64,000 bases of DNA, from contig NC_088202.1 of NCBI RefSeq assembly GCF_037126465.1, forward strand, positions 116,496,623 through 116,560,622, read 5' to 3'. Shown piece by piece: positions 22,887 through 34,019 of the stretch. The notes beneath the pieces were generated by a model. That model made no database searches. It was not told the DNA's origin and was given only the letters and a program-made list of their open reading frames with translations. Made by a program: the position numbers and the translations under genes. The first letter of the stretch is position 1. Each line of letters opens with the position of its first letter. This DNA is from Ornithodoros turicata (taxonomy: Eukaryota > Arthropoda > Arachnida > Ixodida > Argasidae).

Positions 22887-24735
22887 TGTGGCGGCACGTG
22901 GACAACGGCGATGAATGTAGCCTTACTGCCACGCGTTGACTGCGCTACCGCGCAGGTTCAGTTCTACCGGCATCGTCCTAGCGTGAGGCCACGAACATCT
23001 GCCCGCCGGGACATTCCATCACCGCCGGTCAGGACTCATGTAGAGGAATACCATCTCTTCTACATTTGGTGACCCGAACAAAAACCACAATTTTCGCCGT
23101 AATTCGGCCATCATAATCTTTCAGCGGATTTAACATAGAATAACCACACTGATAAAATAATCTCAAATGCTAATCACACCCTAGCTTTCATCCGACGTAA
23201 TCTTAAATCGGCCCCACCTAACTTAAAACAACTCACGTACCTAACATAGTTCGTCCTAAACTAGAATATGCATCATCAATATGGGATCCTCACCAGAGGT
23301 ACTTAATATGTAACATAGAATCCATTCAAAACAGAGCAGCACGATTCATCTGTAACGATTTTTCTCCTAATACATCAGTCACTGCTTTGAAACGCGAACT
23401 TAACCTGTCGTGGTTAGAACAGCGCCGTCTTATCTCACGTCTATCTCTCTTTCATAACTTCTTGCACAACATTCCCTCACAACAGTGTCCGATTCGCCGA
23501 TCCACTGTCATATTTCCCCGCCTTGATCACCCAAATAAAGTCGACCGCTTTTTATGGCATTCTAATGTTTTTTTTTTTTCAAAATCATTCTTTTATCGCA
23601 CCGTCCTAGAATGGAATGACCTTCCGAACAACATCGCTACAATAACACAAACTCAAGAATTTCGTAATGCCATCTCTGTTCTGTTCTCATAGTCATTATT
23701 CGGTTACCTTTCTAAGTGTTTTGCTTGCGTACAGTACTTTTTAGCATACTATTAACGTATATCACATGATCCATTTTTCATTGTAGCTTATGATGATGAT
23801 GTTTCTTCATGTATAAACTTCGTTGTATGTCATATTATCTCACATTATCACGGCGTTGTATTTTCACTATTTTTCACTATTTTTCTGTACTAAATGTGAT
23901 TTACATATACTCGTGATGCTGTTTAATATTGTAACTCACTCCCCCATGTAATGTCCCCAAGGGACCTTTGGAGGTATTCTGAAATAAATAAATAAATAAT
24001 CACAAATTTCACAACGGCTACCGTCATCAAGCATCAAGATCTGCGGCCCAGCTCAGGTACCAGACGATGACGCTAGGGCCCGCCTCGTGAGCCACCGAGC
24101 ACGTGCTTCAACCGGGGACCCGTAATGGGAGGTTACGCCCACTTCCGACCCAGCACCCTTCGGCAACAACGCCCCGTATCGGTCGCGGTACGCCATAGAC
24201 CCACACTCTTCAGACCTCAACCTACATCGCGATGACACGCCCCGGCATCACTAGTGACACTTCAATGAGCAACGCGCTCCACTACAGATCTCTCTATCTC
24301 GCTGGCCTTACACCCTGACGCCCTGCGTCAGCTCGGGACCGCTTTCTGGAAGACGCTCGTGGAAATGCCTCACCCTGCTGCCATCGTCCTGCTACCAGCA
24401 GACACGGCGCGAAATGTCCACTGGCGCATCAGTATGACGCACAGCGCGCACTGCATTGCAAGCGAACGGCATTCTGTTGCTGCCGCGCCCGCTGCCACGA
24501 ACCCAAGCCATACGCCCAGCTGTCCTTCATCCACGTGTCGTCGTCATTCTTCCCTTCACGGTATCGACGCGGACCTCAACCGCAAGCACCGCTCTACGTC
24601 TGAAGGGAGGGGGAATGATGTGGCGGCCCGTGGACGACGACGATGTAGCCTTGCTGCCATGCGCTACTGCGCTGCTTCGTCCGTTCTACCGGCGACGTCC
24701 AAACGTGAGACTAGGAACATCTGCCCGCTGGGACA
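22887..24735 (+). mobile_element. Short non-autonomous LTR retrotransposon, copy 2
   Basis: Same family as 879-2,672, here on the plus strand. The 5' LTR (22,887-23,064) starts TGTGGCGGCACGTGGACA and ends ATCTCTTCTACA, followed by TTTGGTGACCCGAACAA. The 3' LTR starts at 24,619 after a polypurine tract (AGGGAGGGGGAATGA) and is cut at about 24,735. The internal region carries a CR1-like LINE fragment. The 3' internal region shares a peptide-like stretch with copy 1 (HHSSLHGIDA in copy 1, RHSSLHGIDA here), but no gag or pol domain is recognised. Confidence 0.8.
23130..23998 (+). pseudogene. CR1/L2-like LINE, C-terminal reverse transcriptase region and tail
   Basis: 5'-truncated LINE inserted in the LTR element. 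It encodes the thumb and C-terminal region of a CR1/Jockey-group reverse transcriptase: TLAFIRRNLK, then (after stops and frameshifts) IESIQNRAARFICN, LSWLEQRRLISRLSLFHNFL and VLEWNDLPNNIA, ending with a stop at 23,692. The 3' UTR ends in (AAATA)n at 23,982-23,998, the simple-repeat tail typical of this group. Confidence 0.8.
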
Positions 24736-24758
24736 CAAGCTTGTTTGAAAAAAATACA

Positions 24759-25015
24759 GCTCGCTTGGCTCAGTGGTTAGCGCACTGGCAATGTCATGTC
24801 GAGACTGGGAGGTACCCGGGTTCGAATCCCAGTGCCAGCTGTGCTGTCTGGGATTTCCTCAGACGCTGTCAGAAACAGTTCAGCACAATTCCCTTAGAAG
24901 ACTGCCCAGGACGCACATTCCCCACAGAGCGTCAGTCGTGACGTTGCCCACCTCTGTGAGGCCGACAACAGCGAGCTGTTTCGGCACTACCTCCATCACC
25001 GCCATCAGCGTCATG
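24759..25015 (+). mobile_element. SINE-A, full tRNA-like head
   Basis: Best-preserved head of the family. The A box TGGCTCAGTGGTTAGCGC (24,766-24,783) and B box GGTTCGAATCC (24,819-24,829) are spaced as in a tRNA gene, so RNA polymerase III could transcribe it. The body and 3' block follow (AGTCGTGACGTTGCCCACCT), ending in a degenerate CAT/CAC tail. It abuts the cut end of the LTR element. Confidence 0.9.
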
Positions 25016-25029
25016 TCTTCTCTACAGAT

Positions 25030-25720
25030 GTATGGATAGCTACTTTAGAGTGACGAGTACCGCCTTGTGATCCGTGAAGTGAGTAGTAATGTGGTCGACA
25101 TTCTTGACGGTGTCTCGGTTTTGGAAGAGCAAATCAATGCAGGTTTTTCTCGGGGTTGTTAAGGCCCGTGTCCTGGTGGCGAGTTACATCAGCGCTTCTT
25201 GTAGACCGGTGATGAAGTTGATGGTCTTTGCGTCGATGTTAAGGTCCCCCAGCAGCAGTATTGGCGATGGCATGTGGACCGTTAAGGCGTAAGTGAGGTA
25301 TGTGATAACTTGCGAAACTGTCGCGGTGGGGCAAAGTAGGTGACCACGACGACGAGTCCACTGTCAAATTGCACCGCACACATCTCACCCACGTCTTCAG
25401 GGTCAGCAAAGAGGTCTAGGGGTTGGGGTACGTTGACCCCATCTCGCTCGTAGATGGCCACTCAGGCCGCGCGGTTCTTGCAGACGAGTTTGAGAGGTAT
25501 AGCTATACGGAAAGCCCTTCACCTGCAACGGTTGGTTAGAGTCCATCCATGTTTCTGACTAACACATCATGGAACAGAGCGCAATGACGTGGTCGTGGTG
25601 AACGTCACGTGCGTGGGCCTCTAACGTCCGAACATTGAGTGCTGCGGCAGAGAGTGAATGCGGTTCTTGTAGTAGGTGCATGCGCCGTGATGTGATGGTG
25701 TCTAGTCGATGCGCTTGGAG
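25030..25720 (-). pseudogene. Exonuclease/endonuclease/phosphatase-fold endonuclease fragment of a retroelement or Helentron
   Basis: On the minus strand a broken frame encodes ALNVRTLEAHARDVHHDHVI, SETWMDSN, then (after frameshifts) LLLGDLNIDAK and HFTDHKAVLV. These are the ordered motifs of the EEP endonuclease fold: the metal-binding E, the GDxN motif and the catalytic DH pair. LINEs carry such a domain at the N-terminus; Helentron-type Helitrons carry one fused after the helicase. The segment upstream (RLDTITSRRMHLLQEP) suggests a longer protein before the domain, which favours the Helentron option, but this is inference. Confidence 0.65.
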
Positions 25721-25724
25721 CCTG

Positions 25725-26438
25725 AGCGTCTCCACCGCACCCTGAAAGCTGCCGTTATGTGTCATGGGAACACCTCGGATTGGGTTACCACTTTGCCCGT
25801 TGTGCTCCTCGGCCTTCGCATAGCTGTGCACTCCTCACTGAATTGCTCGACGGCTGAGCTGGTGTACGGAACCACGCTTCGTCTGCCCTCCGAGTTCTAC
25901 GTTTCCCAGCAGTCGGCGGACCCGCTAGGCCCTTCCGCCTACCTCGCACGGTTATAACAGGCCTTCCTCCACCTTCGGCCTTCACCGACACGAACGCACC
26001 ACAGCCATTCTCCTTTCGTCAGCCCGGACCTCTCCACCACGTCCCACGTCTTCATCCGGACTGATGCTGTTGGCAGGTCCCTGCAACCGCCGTCAGGCCC
26101 CCACATTGTCCTCTCTCGCACCGCGAAGACCTCCGTGATCAGGATCAACGGAAGGGACGAGACTGTTTCAAATGATAGACTGAAGCCAGCTCATCTCCCG
26201 AACTCGAACGTTTCACCTGCGGCCTCCTTCGCTTTTCTGGACCCAGCGGCGCAGCCCCCACCGCGCCCTCCAGTCAAGACCGTTACTTGGAGACCTATAG
26301 ACTCCTCAACGGGGGGACTGTGTAGCAGCATCGACATGATCACGAACCGAGCTTAGCTCGCTCACGGTGCGTGAGCAATAAATCAGTCTTAGCCTGGCTC
26401 TTGTGTCTCTCGGTAGTCCCTTGCCTCGCTCCGCCACA
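25725..26438 (+). pseudogene. Ty3/Gypsy element 3' end: integrase C-terminus and LTR
   Basis: Encodes the end of a Gypsy integrase: ERLHRTLKAAVMCHG, LPVVLLGLRIAVHSSLNCS, AELVYGTTLRLPSEF, then after a stop SHVFIRTDAV and GPHIVLSRTAKTSVIRINGR (GPY/F-like module), KPAHL. The catalytic core is missing, so the copy is 5'-truncated at the junction near 25,720. A polypurine tract GGGGGGAC and the LTR follow. Confidence 0.85.
26319..26438 (+). repeat. 120-bp LTR of the Gypsy fragment
   Basis: Starts TGTGTAGCAGCATCGACA and ends CTCGCTCCGCCACA, with the polyadenylation signal AATAAA at about 26,379. Unusually short for a Gypsy LTR. Confidence 0.75.
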
Positions 26439-26440
26439 CC

Positions 26441-26733
26441 TGTGTTTTCCTCAGACGCTTTCAGACATATGTCGGCACAGTTCCCTTAGAAGACGGCCCA
26501 GGACGCACTTTCCCCCTGGGCGTCAGTCGTGACCTTGCCCACCTTTGTTAAGCCGACAATGGTGAGCCCTTTCGCCACCAGCAGCAGCACCACCACCACC
26601 ACCTTTTCTGTCACAGTTCCCTTAGAAGTCGGCCCAGGACGCACATTCCCCCAGGGCGTTAGCCGTGACGGTGCCCACCTATGTGAGGCCGACAACTGCG
26701 AGCCCTTTCACCACCACCATCACCACTTTTTCT
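26441..26733 (+). mobile_element. SINE-A dimer, 5'-truncated
   Basis: Two 3' bodies in tandem (26,441-26,600 and 26,606-26,733), each with CCTTAGAAG...GGCCCAGGACGCAC and each ending in a CAC/CAG tail. No tRNA-like head is present. Confidence 0.85.
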
Positions 26734-26739
26734 TTTTAT

Positions 26740-27732
26740 CTTGTTGCCGGTAAACCAGTTCCCTCCCGAGAATTGAGGATTGAAAGGGTGACCGTGCAGA
26801 AGAAGAAGAATGGAGGGTTTCGTGGTACCGCCGGAGTATCAACACCTGATGCCGTCTTCCCCTTGAGAAATACGCATACTGCAGAGGTGTTGTGCACAGA
26901 ATAGTCGGCTGTACTGCGACACACCTGTGATGCCGGTTCTTTCCGTGGGACATAGTGACGGCTACAAGAATCCGCTCTTTTTCGTCCGGCGGAGCTAGTT
27001 ACCTTTCTGTGTACGTAGCCAGGAACGCCGCAGATAGGCATTGCGCAGGATTGCAACGGATCGCGTCATGAAAAGCACCGGTTACCATGCACAACTTCAG
27101 CCGTGTTGCGCTTGCGTGAAACTGGCTGAAACCCGATGATAGAGGACGGGTGACTATAAGTGTCAGGGCTTATATAGCGATGCGGTGATCTGTCATACTG
27201 TAAAATCTCTTTTGAAGCATCTTTCTTTCGGGTACTAGGAGCGCAAATTCATGTTCAAAAATAGACAGAAACAAAATAAAGTATGCATCTATTTCAATTT
27301 CTGTTTTCATCCCTGCTTCAAAATGATAGGGAAACAGTTGTTTGCTGCGACCTGTATTACAGCAACTGTTGCACTGCTTTGCACTGTTGGAATTTCGTAG
27401 CGCCAGCGACGGCGATAAACACTGCTTCGTAGAACACGGTACCATGCATTTTTTTTGAGATTGTGACCGAGCGAGAAGCAATATATGCTTCTTCAGAGCC
27501 CAAGCTGAGTAACAGACGATATTTCTACTATTGCAACTATTGCAACAATGTTATTTGCGGCTTTACGCCAGTTATGCGTATTGGACGCGATTCCCGGGAA
27601 TGCACGACGTATCGTACAGCTCATCTTGCCATTCGAATCGGCAGTCCTGAGCCTATACTCTAAAGGTCTCGTTCGTACATATAGCGCGACACCTTCGCAC
27701 AAAGTCCAACGAACCCATATATGGCTGAAGTG
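26740..27732. other. Unassigned DNA upstream of the I-type LINE
   Basis: The last part may belong to the LINE 5' region, but no ORF1 protein can be recognised. Nothing else can be supported. Confidence 0.4.
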
Positions 27733-28203
27733 ACTAAATCTGCCACTATATTTCAATGGAACTGTAATAGTCTGCAGCAGAAAATGGGCGACTTTCAATT
27801 TCATTCGTCGTAACCGTTTTCCAGTACTGGCTCTAAGTGAACCTAGTGTAAACGACAGGTTCAGGCTGTTAGGATATGAGATATACCACTCTCACTCGAT
27901 GAATCACCCCAGCAGAGCCATGTTATGTGTGAGAAAAGACATACCATGTGCTCTCCTACGTGCGTCCACCGACGAAGACTTCGAATACGTGACGTGCCGC
28001 ATCAGACTCAACAACATTTTCGTTACAGTGAATAGTACGTATATAGTGCCCAAGACTAACAGTGGAACAGGTAAGAGACTTGCTGAGTGGTGTTCCTCCT
28101 GTCATTGTGTGTGGCGATATGAACGCCCATAGTGTATTGTGGGGAAGCAGGCACACTGACACTCGTGGCAAAATTTTTGAAACACTATTAGAAGAATTAC
28201 ACC

Positions 28204-28479
28204 TGTGGGGGGCGCTGATAACCCGGCAACTTCCGCGCGATAGCGCAGATAGCGCAAGGGATAAAAGAGCGAGCGCTCGGGGAAAGATGGATTCGTGCGG
28301 CAGGCAGGCTGGCAGACGGTCACAGAAGCGAGGAGCGACGAAGCGGGCAGACGGCCAGCAGCTCTGATGTGAGGCAATATGCTTTGTTTCTTTTGTTCAA
28401 CTGCTGTGTCAGTGTTCTTCGGGGTTACGGCGGGGTCGAATACGGAACCACCCCGGGTTTGTGGGCCGAGGTTCCCACA
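28204..28479 (+). mobile_element. Solo LTR inside the LINE endonuclease
   Basis: 276-bp insertion starting TGTGGGGGGCGCTGATAA and ending GAGGTTCCCACA, flanked by the exact 4-bp duplication CACC (28,200-28,203 and 28,480-28,483). It contains a TATA-like GGGATAAAAG. No internal region or second LTR is present, so it arose by recombination between LTRs. The 4-bp TSD suggests Ty3/Gypsy. It is unrelated to the other LTRs in the window. The strand is not determined with confidence. Confidence 0.8.
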
Positions 28480-29750
28480 CACCTCACATCCGTCAACGAT
28501 GAGTCACCCAATTTCTTCCGCGGACCGCGATGTCACAGCTCAATAAATGTTACCATCTGCTGCACGGATATTGCACGCCACATCGAATGGTCTACGCACG
28601 TTGACTCCTTGGGGAGCGGCCATATGCCGATTCTCATTAGGCATCATATGCTCGGCTCTGAGAAACGACATCACCGCCTCCATGTAGTGGACTGGCGACT
28701 TTATAAACCCAAATCAGCTGTAGATGTAGCTGATGCAACTACAGAGGAAGAGTTTGTCGCTGCTGTGGAGAAAACAGCAGACGGAGCCTCAAAGGTCGTC
28801 ATAGCTCCTAACACGCACACGCGCTTAGACGCAGAGTATGAGAGGCTACCAGCGATTCGACGCAAAGCAGAGAGGAGGTTTCGCCGAACTGGAAATCAAG
28901 TCGATTATCGGGAAGCATGTCGGCTGCAGCGTCTAACACGGCGGTACTTGCAACGATTGTCTCAACTACAGTGGAGGTCTTTCTGTTCATCACTATCACC
29001 ATTCACACCTACGGCACGCCAATGGCAGTTAATGCAGCCACTCGGAATAGTACATATTACGCAATCGTACCCTTTCAGGGCGCTGGATGTTCACTTTAAT
29101 ACCGACGAGAGATTGAAAATGAGTTTTGTAGCCTACTGACAAAGCCATCTACCTCCTCTCTGACGCGTGCATACAAGGGTGGAAAATGCTACAAGGAGCA
29201 CTGTGCTAACCGATAGCACCCCGTGTACGGCCCTCGACAATGATTTCAGTCTAACAGAGCTGGAGGCAGCTATAGGAACAAGGCGAAGCAAGTCTTCCCC
29301 AGGTCCGCACGGTATCACATACAAACACATCGCTGGCTTAGGACCCTCCGCTATGAAGGCATCGTTAGGTATCATTAATAAGATTTGGAACGACGGCAAC
29401 CTCCCTATTGGCTGGAAAATCTCTAAAGTGGTACCTTTGTTGAAACCAGGAAAATCTCCCAGGAATATAGCGTCTTTCAGACCAATTAGCTTATCAAGCT
29501 GCCTGTGTAAGGTCATGGAAAAAATGATCCTAGGTCGAATGGAGTGGGTCCTAGAAAGCCAGAAGATGCTTCCGGAATGTATGTCTGGTGTCCGACAGGG
29601 CAGGTCTACTATGGATGGTGTTTTGGACCTCGTCACCTTTGTTGAGCGCGAACGCGCCCAGAACTACTCTGACAGCTTTCCTTTACATTAAACAAGCATA
29701 TGGCGAGCATATGGTGAGCTATGGCCACGTGCTACATGGCCTTTACATTC

Positions 29751-29938
29751 AACGACCCACCTAATACTTTGCTCTCCCCGACGAACTCATGCACCCTCTA
29801 CGCATCTCCACCCTTCATCCTCTATCCTCCATCCGTCCGTCCTTCTTTTTTTTTTTTTTTTGCTATAGTCGTGACGACGCCCACTTCTGTGTGGCCTACA
29901 ACGGCGAGCCGATCCTGCCATCACCCCCCCTCCCCCTG
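29751..29938 (+). mobile_element. LINE 3' tail inserted in the reverse transcriptase
   Basis: 188-bp 5'-truncated insert with the duplication TACATTC (29,744-29,750 and 29,939-29,945). It is the 3' UTR of the LINE family seen at 4,162 and 12,724 (shared CTCCCCGACGAACTCATGCA). Its last block at 29,864-29,911 resembles the SINE-A 3' end. Removing it restores the reverse transcriptase frame across the junction (HGLYI then RE). Confidence 0.85.
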
Positions 29939-31916
29939 TACATTCGGGAGATAAGGGGTCGGCCTCTGCGGTGGATTGCTGACTATCTTCAAGGAAGGTC
30001 TGTGTACATACAGACCGACGACGGGTACAGTAATTATCACGACCTCGGTAGCGGAGTGCCGCAGGGTGGGGTCTTGAGCCCTCTGCTGTCCAATGTAATC
30101 ATGGCAGACTTACCGCACCGTTTACCCAAGAACGTCTACATCAGCATTTACGCTGACGATATATGTATATGAACGTCTGTGTCGCAATTGCCTACTTTGC
30201 AACGGCGACTCCAAAATGCGATAGATTGCGCGGTATCCTTCCTCTCGGACAGAGGCATGGACGTATCTGCCGGGAAGACTGTATTTCTCCCGTTTACTCT
30301 AAAAAGAATGAAGGGTCTTCAACTGACTCTCAATGGTCTGCCAATCCAGAGGGTGTCTCTTCACCGCTTCTTAGGAGTCGTCGTTGATGCACAATTATCA
30401 TGGTCTGCTGACATAAAACAACTTCAGGACTGGTCTGAGGCACGGGTCAATGTCCTTCGTCGTGTCTCCGGCTCCCGTTGGGGAATGTCAACGAAGTCCC
30501 TACTTACGGTACATCGGGCTCTTATTCGGCAAATGGTTGCTAACCATCTACCTGTACTCTATGGGATAATCAACACAGCGGAGAGGACAATACAAAGTTT
30601 TAACAAGAGGTCTGAAAATCTGCCTCGGGGTACCTCGAGCCACCTCCAATGTTTTGGCAACAGCAGAAGCTAGAGAACTGCCTGTAGAGGTGCTCAGAAC
30701 ACAAGAAATAGTGCTACACTATCTGCGCCTGAATCTGCGCCATGACAAGCACCCCCTGGCACGGAAATTGAGATGCCGAAGTTCTGACTTCTACAAAGCC
30801 ATCGCTCCTTACCAGCGCAAGTTGCCAAAAACACAATCGCTAAGAGCGACTCAGCATCCCCCTTGGACGTCTAGAGCTACCGCGGATTTGCATCTCCGTG
30901 CCTGGAGTACATCATCCCAAGTCCACTTTGCCCACTGCAGTGTTGAGACAGCATTGCCTATCTATGATGGAGTGTCACTGTTGCAGCACTGCTATTTTCA
31001 CTGACGTATCGACGACGATATCAGGCTCAGCATCTCAGCTCAGCAGCTCAGCATCTGCTTTTGTGATTCTACTGCACAGGAAAGAGGGAATGGCACGACT
31101 GCCGCACAAAACATCTTCAACAACAGCAGAATTTGTAGCTATCCAGCTGGCAATACAGTACGTAGTGGCACAAGAGTCACCTGCTGAGTGGGTTGTATAC
31201 AGGGATTCAAAAGCTGGACTCCAAGCCATGCTTTCATTCTTGGGAAATGGCTCTATGACACCTACAGTTCGCCAAGTACTCCATGAATGCAACAAATGTA
31301 GAGTCACCGGCCACAAAGTAACTCTGCCGTGGATTCCTGGACATGTAAGCATAGGAGGGAATCGAGCTGCAGACGAACTAGCGGACATAGCACACCTATC
31401 TTCAACACTACATCCGGTGATATACTCGTTAGATGTCAGATGTGACATCTTCATTAAAGTCATTGTCGCAGAAACTGTGCAGGCAGCGATGGGTACACTT
31501 GCAGAGTGATTCGTCGCTGCTACATCGCATAGATCCGGAGCTGATCGAAGTTCTGTGTCTCGTCTACGTTACCGCGCTCTATTCAGGCGTTTTTACACCG
31601 GTGTCGGTTGTATGTGCCTTATGGCCGTCATTTTCTCATCGAGTTGGAAAAGCCGACTCATCGAATTGTTCGGTTTGTGCAACGGTGGAGGATAGTGAGC
31701 ATATTATAATGCACTGCACTAGGTATGCGTCTCAAAGAGCTACACTGAAAGCTACACTTGCTCGACTAGACAGCAGGGTCTTCAGTATAGTGAATGTGTT
31801 GGGACTTTGGGCACCGAACACGAGGAATGCTGCCTTGGCGGCACTTGTGAAATTTGTTCAGAGCTGTGGGATGGACACAACCTTTTAGGATTCTCTGTGC
31901 ATGATCTTGAGATAAG

Positions 31917-32050
31917 TGTGAATAGTGGACTTCTAGTGAACATGTGAATAGTGGCCTTTTAGTGAACATGCGAATAGTGGACTTTTAGTGAACATGTGAA
32001 TAGTGGACTTCTGAATAGCGAACATGTGTATAGTGAATAACGAACTTGTG
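31917..32050 (+). repeat. Minisatellite, about 25-bp unit
   Basis: About five imperfect tandem copies of a unit like GTGAATAGTGGACTT plus TTAGTGAACAT, just after the LINE stop codon. It probably belongs to the LINE 3' UTR. Confidence 0.85.
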
Positions 32051-32326
32051 AGTAGGGCACATGAGAAGTATTTTTTTTGGGGGGGGGGGAGAGAATTTGT
32101 TAGGAGTAGCAGAACAAGTCGGGAGACGAGTTCAATTTCTCCTCTTTTTTCCTTACAAACAAACAAACACACAAACGATATTTCTCTGAACCAGTCAGCG
32201 AGCGGCGGCAGTTTGACGTCAGCGCAAGGTGAAAGGCTGGTACTGCTCTCCATCACTGTCGCGCACGGTCGCTTTTTGCGGCTCACTTTAAATTCATTTC
32301 TGCGATAATTCTGTGGGATAAATTAC

Positions 32327-33165
32327 AAGGGAAGGATAACGGACGTATTTTGGTTACCGTTTCCATTTTCGTTACTGCTATATTTTCGTTTCCGTTATCC
32401 GTTTCTGATACCGGCTTTTCAATTTCGTTTCCGTTTCGTTTCCGTTACTGTTTCCGGTAATGGAATCGTTGTTACAGAGATACGGGAGAACAGCCTGTCC
32501 GGCTCTATCAGCGCCCTGCTTTCCCCAAGTGTAGCTTAGGTGTCACGCGTACACACTACACAAGTAATTTTACGCCGTTGGGATGCGCACATGTTGCAAG
32601 ATAAAATATATATATATATATATGTAGGAACATGTTTTCAGTCTTCAATCACTCGGAGTCCGGCAGCTCAAGACGGGCTTAACTTTCATCCAATGTCGCG
32701 TTCATAAGCGGACGCTCTCAATAGTAAATAATACTGCCATGGCCACAGTAAAAAGCAAAAAAAAGTACAAGGTAAGTAACTAAAAATCATAGGCTGGCAT
32801 CCTCACGCTATGAAGGAGTATCGTCATGTGTTGATGTCATGGAGGTATGAGGACTGGGGCGTGGTAAATGAGGGATGCACCCTCGAGATCCAATTTGCGC
32901 TTTCTTCCCATGCTCTAGAGTAGTATCTAGAGCATTACAGGGAATGGAGTCATCAAAATACAAAAGCAAAAAAATGAAAAGTCACTCAAATGTCATGGCA
33001 TAACAGGAATAGCCATTACCCGAATTCAATACCGGACGATAAATTCGTTTCCGTTTCCGGTAATGGAGGACCGTGGTATGCGTTTCCGTTTCGTTATCGT
33101 TACCATCTCCAATTTCGGTAATATACCGTTCCTGTTTCCGTTATCGTTGCCGTTACCCTTCCCTG
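32327..33165. mobile_element. hAT-type short DNA transposon
   Basis: 839-bp element with an 8-bp duplication TAAATTAC/TAAACTAC (one mismatch). Inverted ends are AAGGGAAGGATAACGG and CAGGGAAGGGTAACGG. Subterminal regions carry many copies of CCGTTTCCGTT and its variants. An (AT)n run is at 32,606-32,622. No coding region. Confidence 0.8.
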
Positions 33166-33234
33166 TAAACTACTTCACATGGTGCATTTTACTAGCCTGC
33201 TTAACCGTTTTAGAGGGAGAAAACAGGAGTTGAA

Positions 33235-33392
33235 AATGACTTCTGTGCTGCATTAAGACAAATGTCGCTACAGTTCCTGTGAAGTGTGCCCAGGACCTGC
33301 GATACCGCAATGCGATAGTGGTGATGTTGCCCGCGTGAGCGTGACGGACAACGGCAAGCAGTTCAACCACCACCACCACCACCACCATCTGT
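33235..33392 (+). mobile_element. Decayed SINE-A 3' body
   Basis: Recognised by GTGCCCAGGACC, GGTGATGTTGCCC, GACGGACAACGGC and a (CAC)n tail at about 33,367-33,388. More diverged than the other copies. Confidence 0.65.
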
Positions 33393-33490
33393 TTTTTTTA
33401 AGCTGGTTGCTTCATGTTGCTTCCACATGTCCAGGGGCATTTGCACAGTTGAAGGCACCGGTAAAAACCTGGACACGGGAGTTGGAAGTA

Positions 33491-34009
33491 CACTCTAAGA
33501 AAAAAAGAGTAATTTTACTCCTTTGGGGGTCTAAATGCATTGCCACAAAAAATAGTCCCTTTTGGGAGTAAATGCAGGGGAGTAAATGAATGTCATATAA
33601 TGGAGACTGCGTTTAACGCTCTGCCCTAAGAGTCCCAGGTACATAATTCGTGTGCATGCATTGAAATACTTTGTATCAAACGGTCAGCCGTGATATATCG
33701 AGTGGTATAAAAGCTTGCAACATACGTAGGGCACAATATGCTAAGAAAGAAGCGTTAACCGTTTCTTACTCTGCGTGGCTGGAAAATTGCGAAGTTGTCT
33801 GAGTTATAGAGCCTTATGCTATCAAAGTGACCAAGAGCACATATTTACGTAGAGTGCTGCATTCGGAAGACAATTTTCGAAGTTGAGTGACAATTTGCAG
33901 CCCTGGGGAGTAAATGTCGGAGGTTAGGTGACTAAAATGGGGAGTAATTGTAATCTAGGGGACTAGAAGCTGCAATTACTCCCCATTTTTACTCCTTTTT
34001 TTTTAGATT
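33491..34009. mobile_element. Short DNA transposon with AAAAAAAGAGTAA-type ends, copy 1
   Basis: About 519 bp. Inverted ends are CACTCTAAGAAAAAAAGAGT and CAATCTAAAAAAAAAGGAGT, with TA on both sides, which suits a Tc1/mariner-type target. A related, more decayed copy is at 41,003-41,600. No coding region. Confidence 0.7.
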
Positions 34010-34019
34010 GTAGGGGACA

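Larger units (their letters stand above)
27733..31888 (+). pseudogene. I-type LINE: endonuclease, reverse transcriptase, RNase H, zinc knuckle
   Basis: Near full-length second ORF of a LINE that inserts by target-primed reverse transcription. Endonuclease: IFQWNCNSLQQK (about 27,750), VIVCGDMNAHSVLWGS (about 28,110) and the catalytic pair region GSGHMPILIRHHM (about 28,620; the usual SDH is changed). Reverse transcriptase: SSPGPHGITYKH, VVPLLKPGK, FRPISLSSCLCKVMEKM (29,290-29,530), SGVPQGGVLSPLLSNV and the catalytic YADD (about 30,050-30,160), then LHRFLGVVVDAQLSW. RNase H: TAIFTDVS, TTAEFVAIQLAI, YRDSKAGLQAM, WIPGHVSIGGNRAADELAD. The end has CSVCATVEDSEHIIMHC and stops at 31,888. It is broken by a solo LTR (28,204-28,479), a LINE tail (29,751-29,938), stops in the endonuclease part and several frameshifts (for example right after YADDICI). 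Confidence 0.9.

Noticed and set aside
24759..24832. Functional tRNA gene
   Set aside because: A and B boxes are present, but the sequence is joined to the SINE-A body and the same head recurs in other SINE copies, so it is a SINE head.
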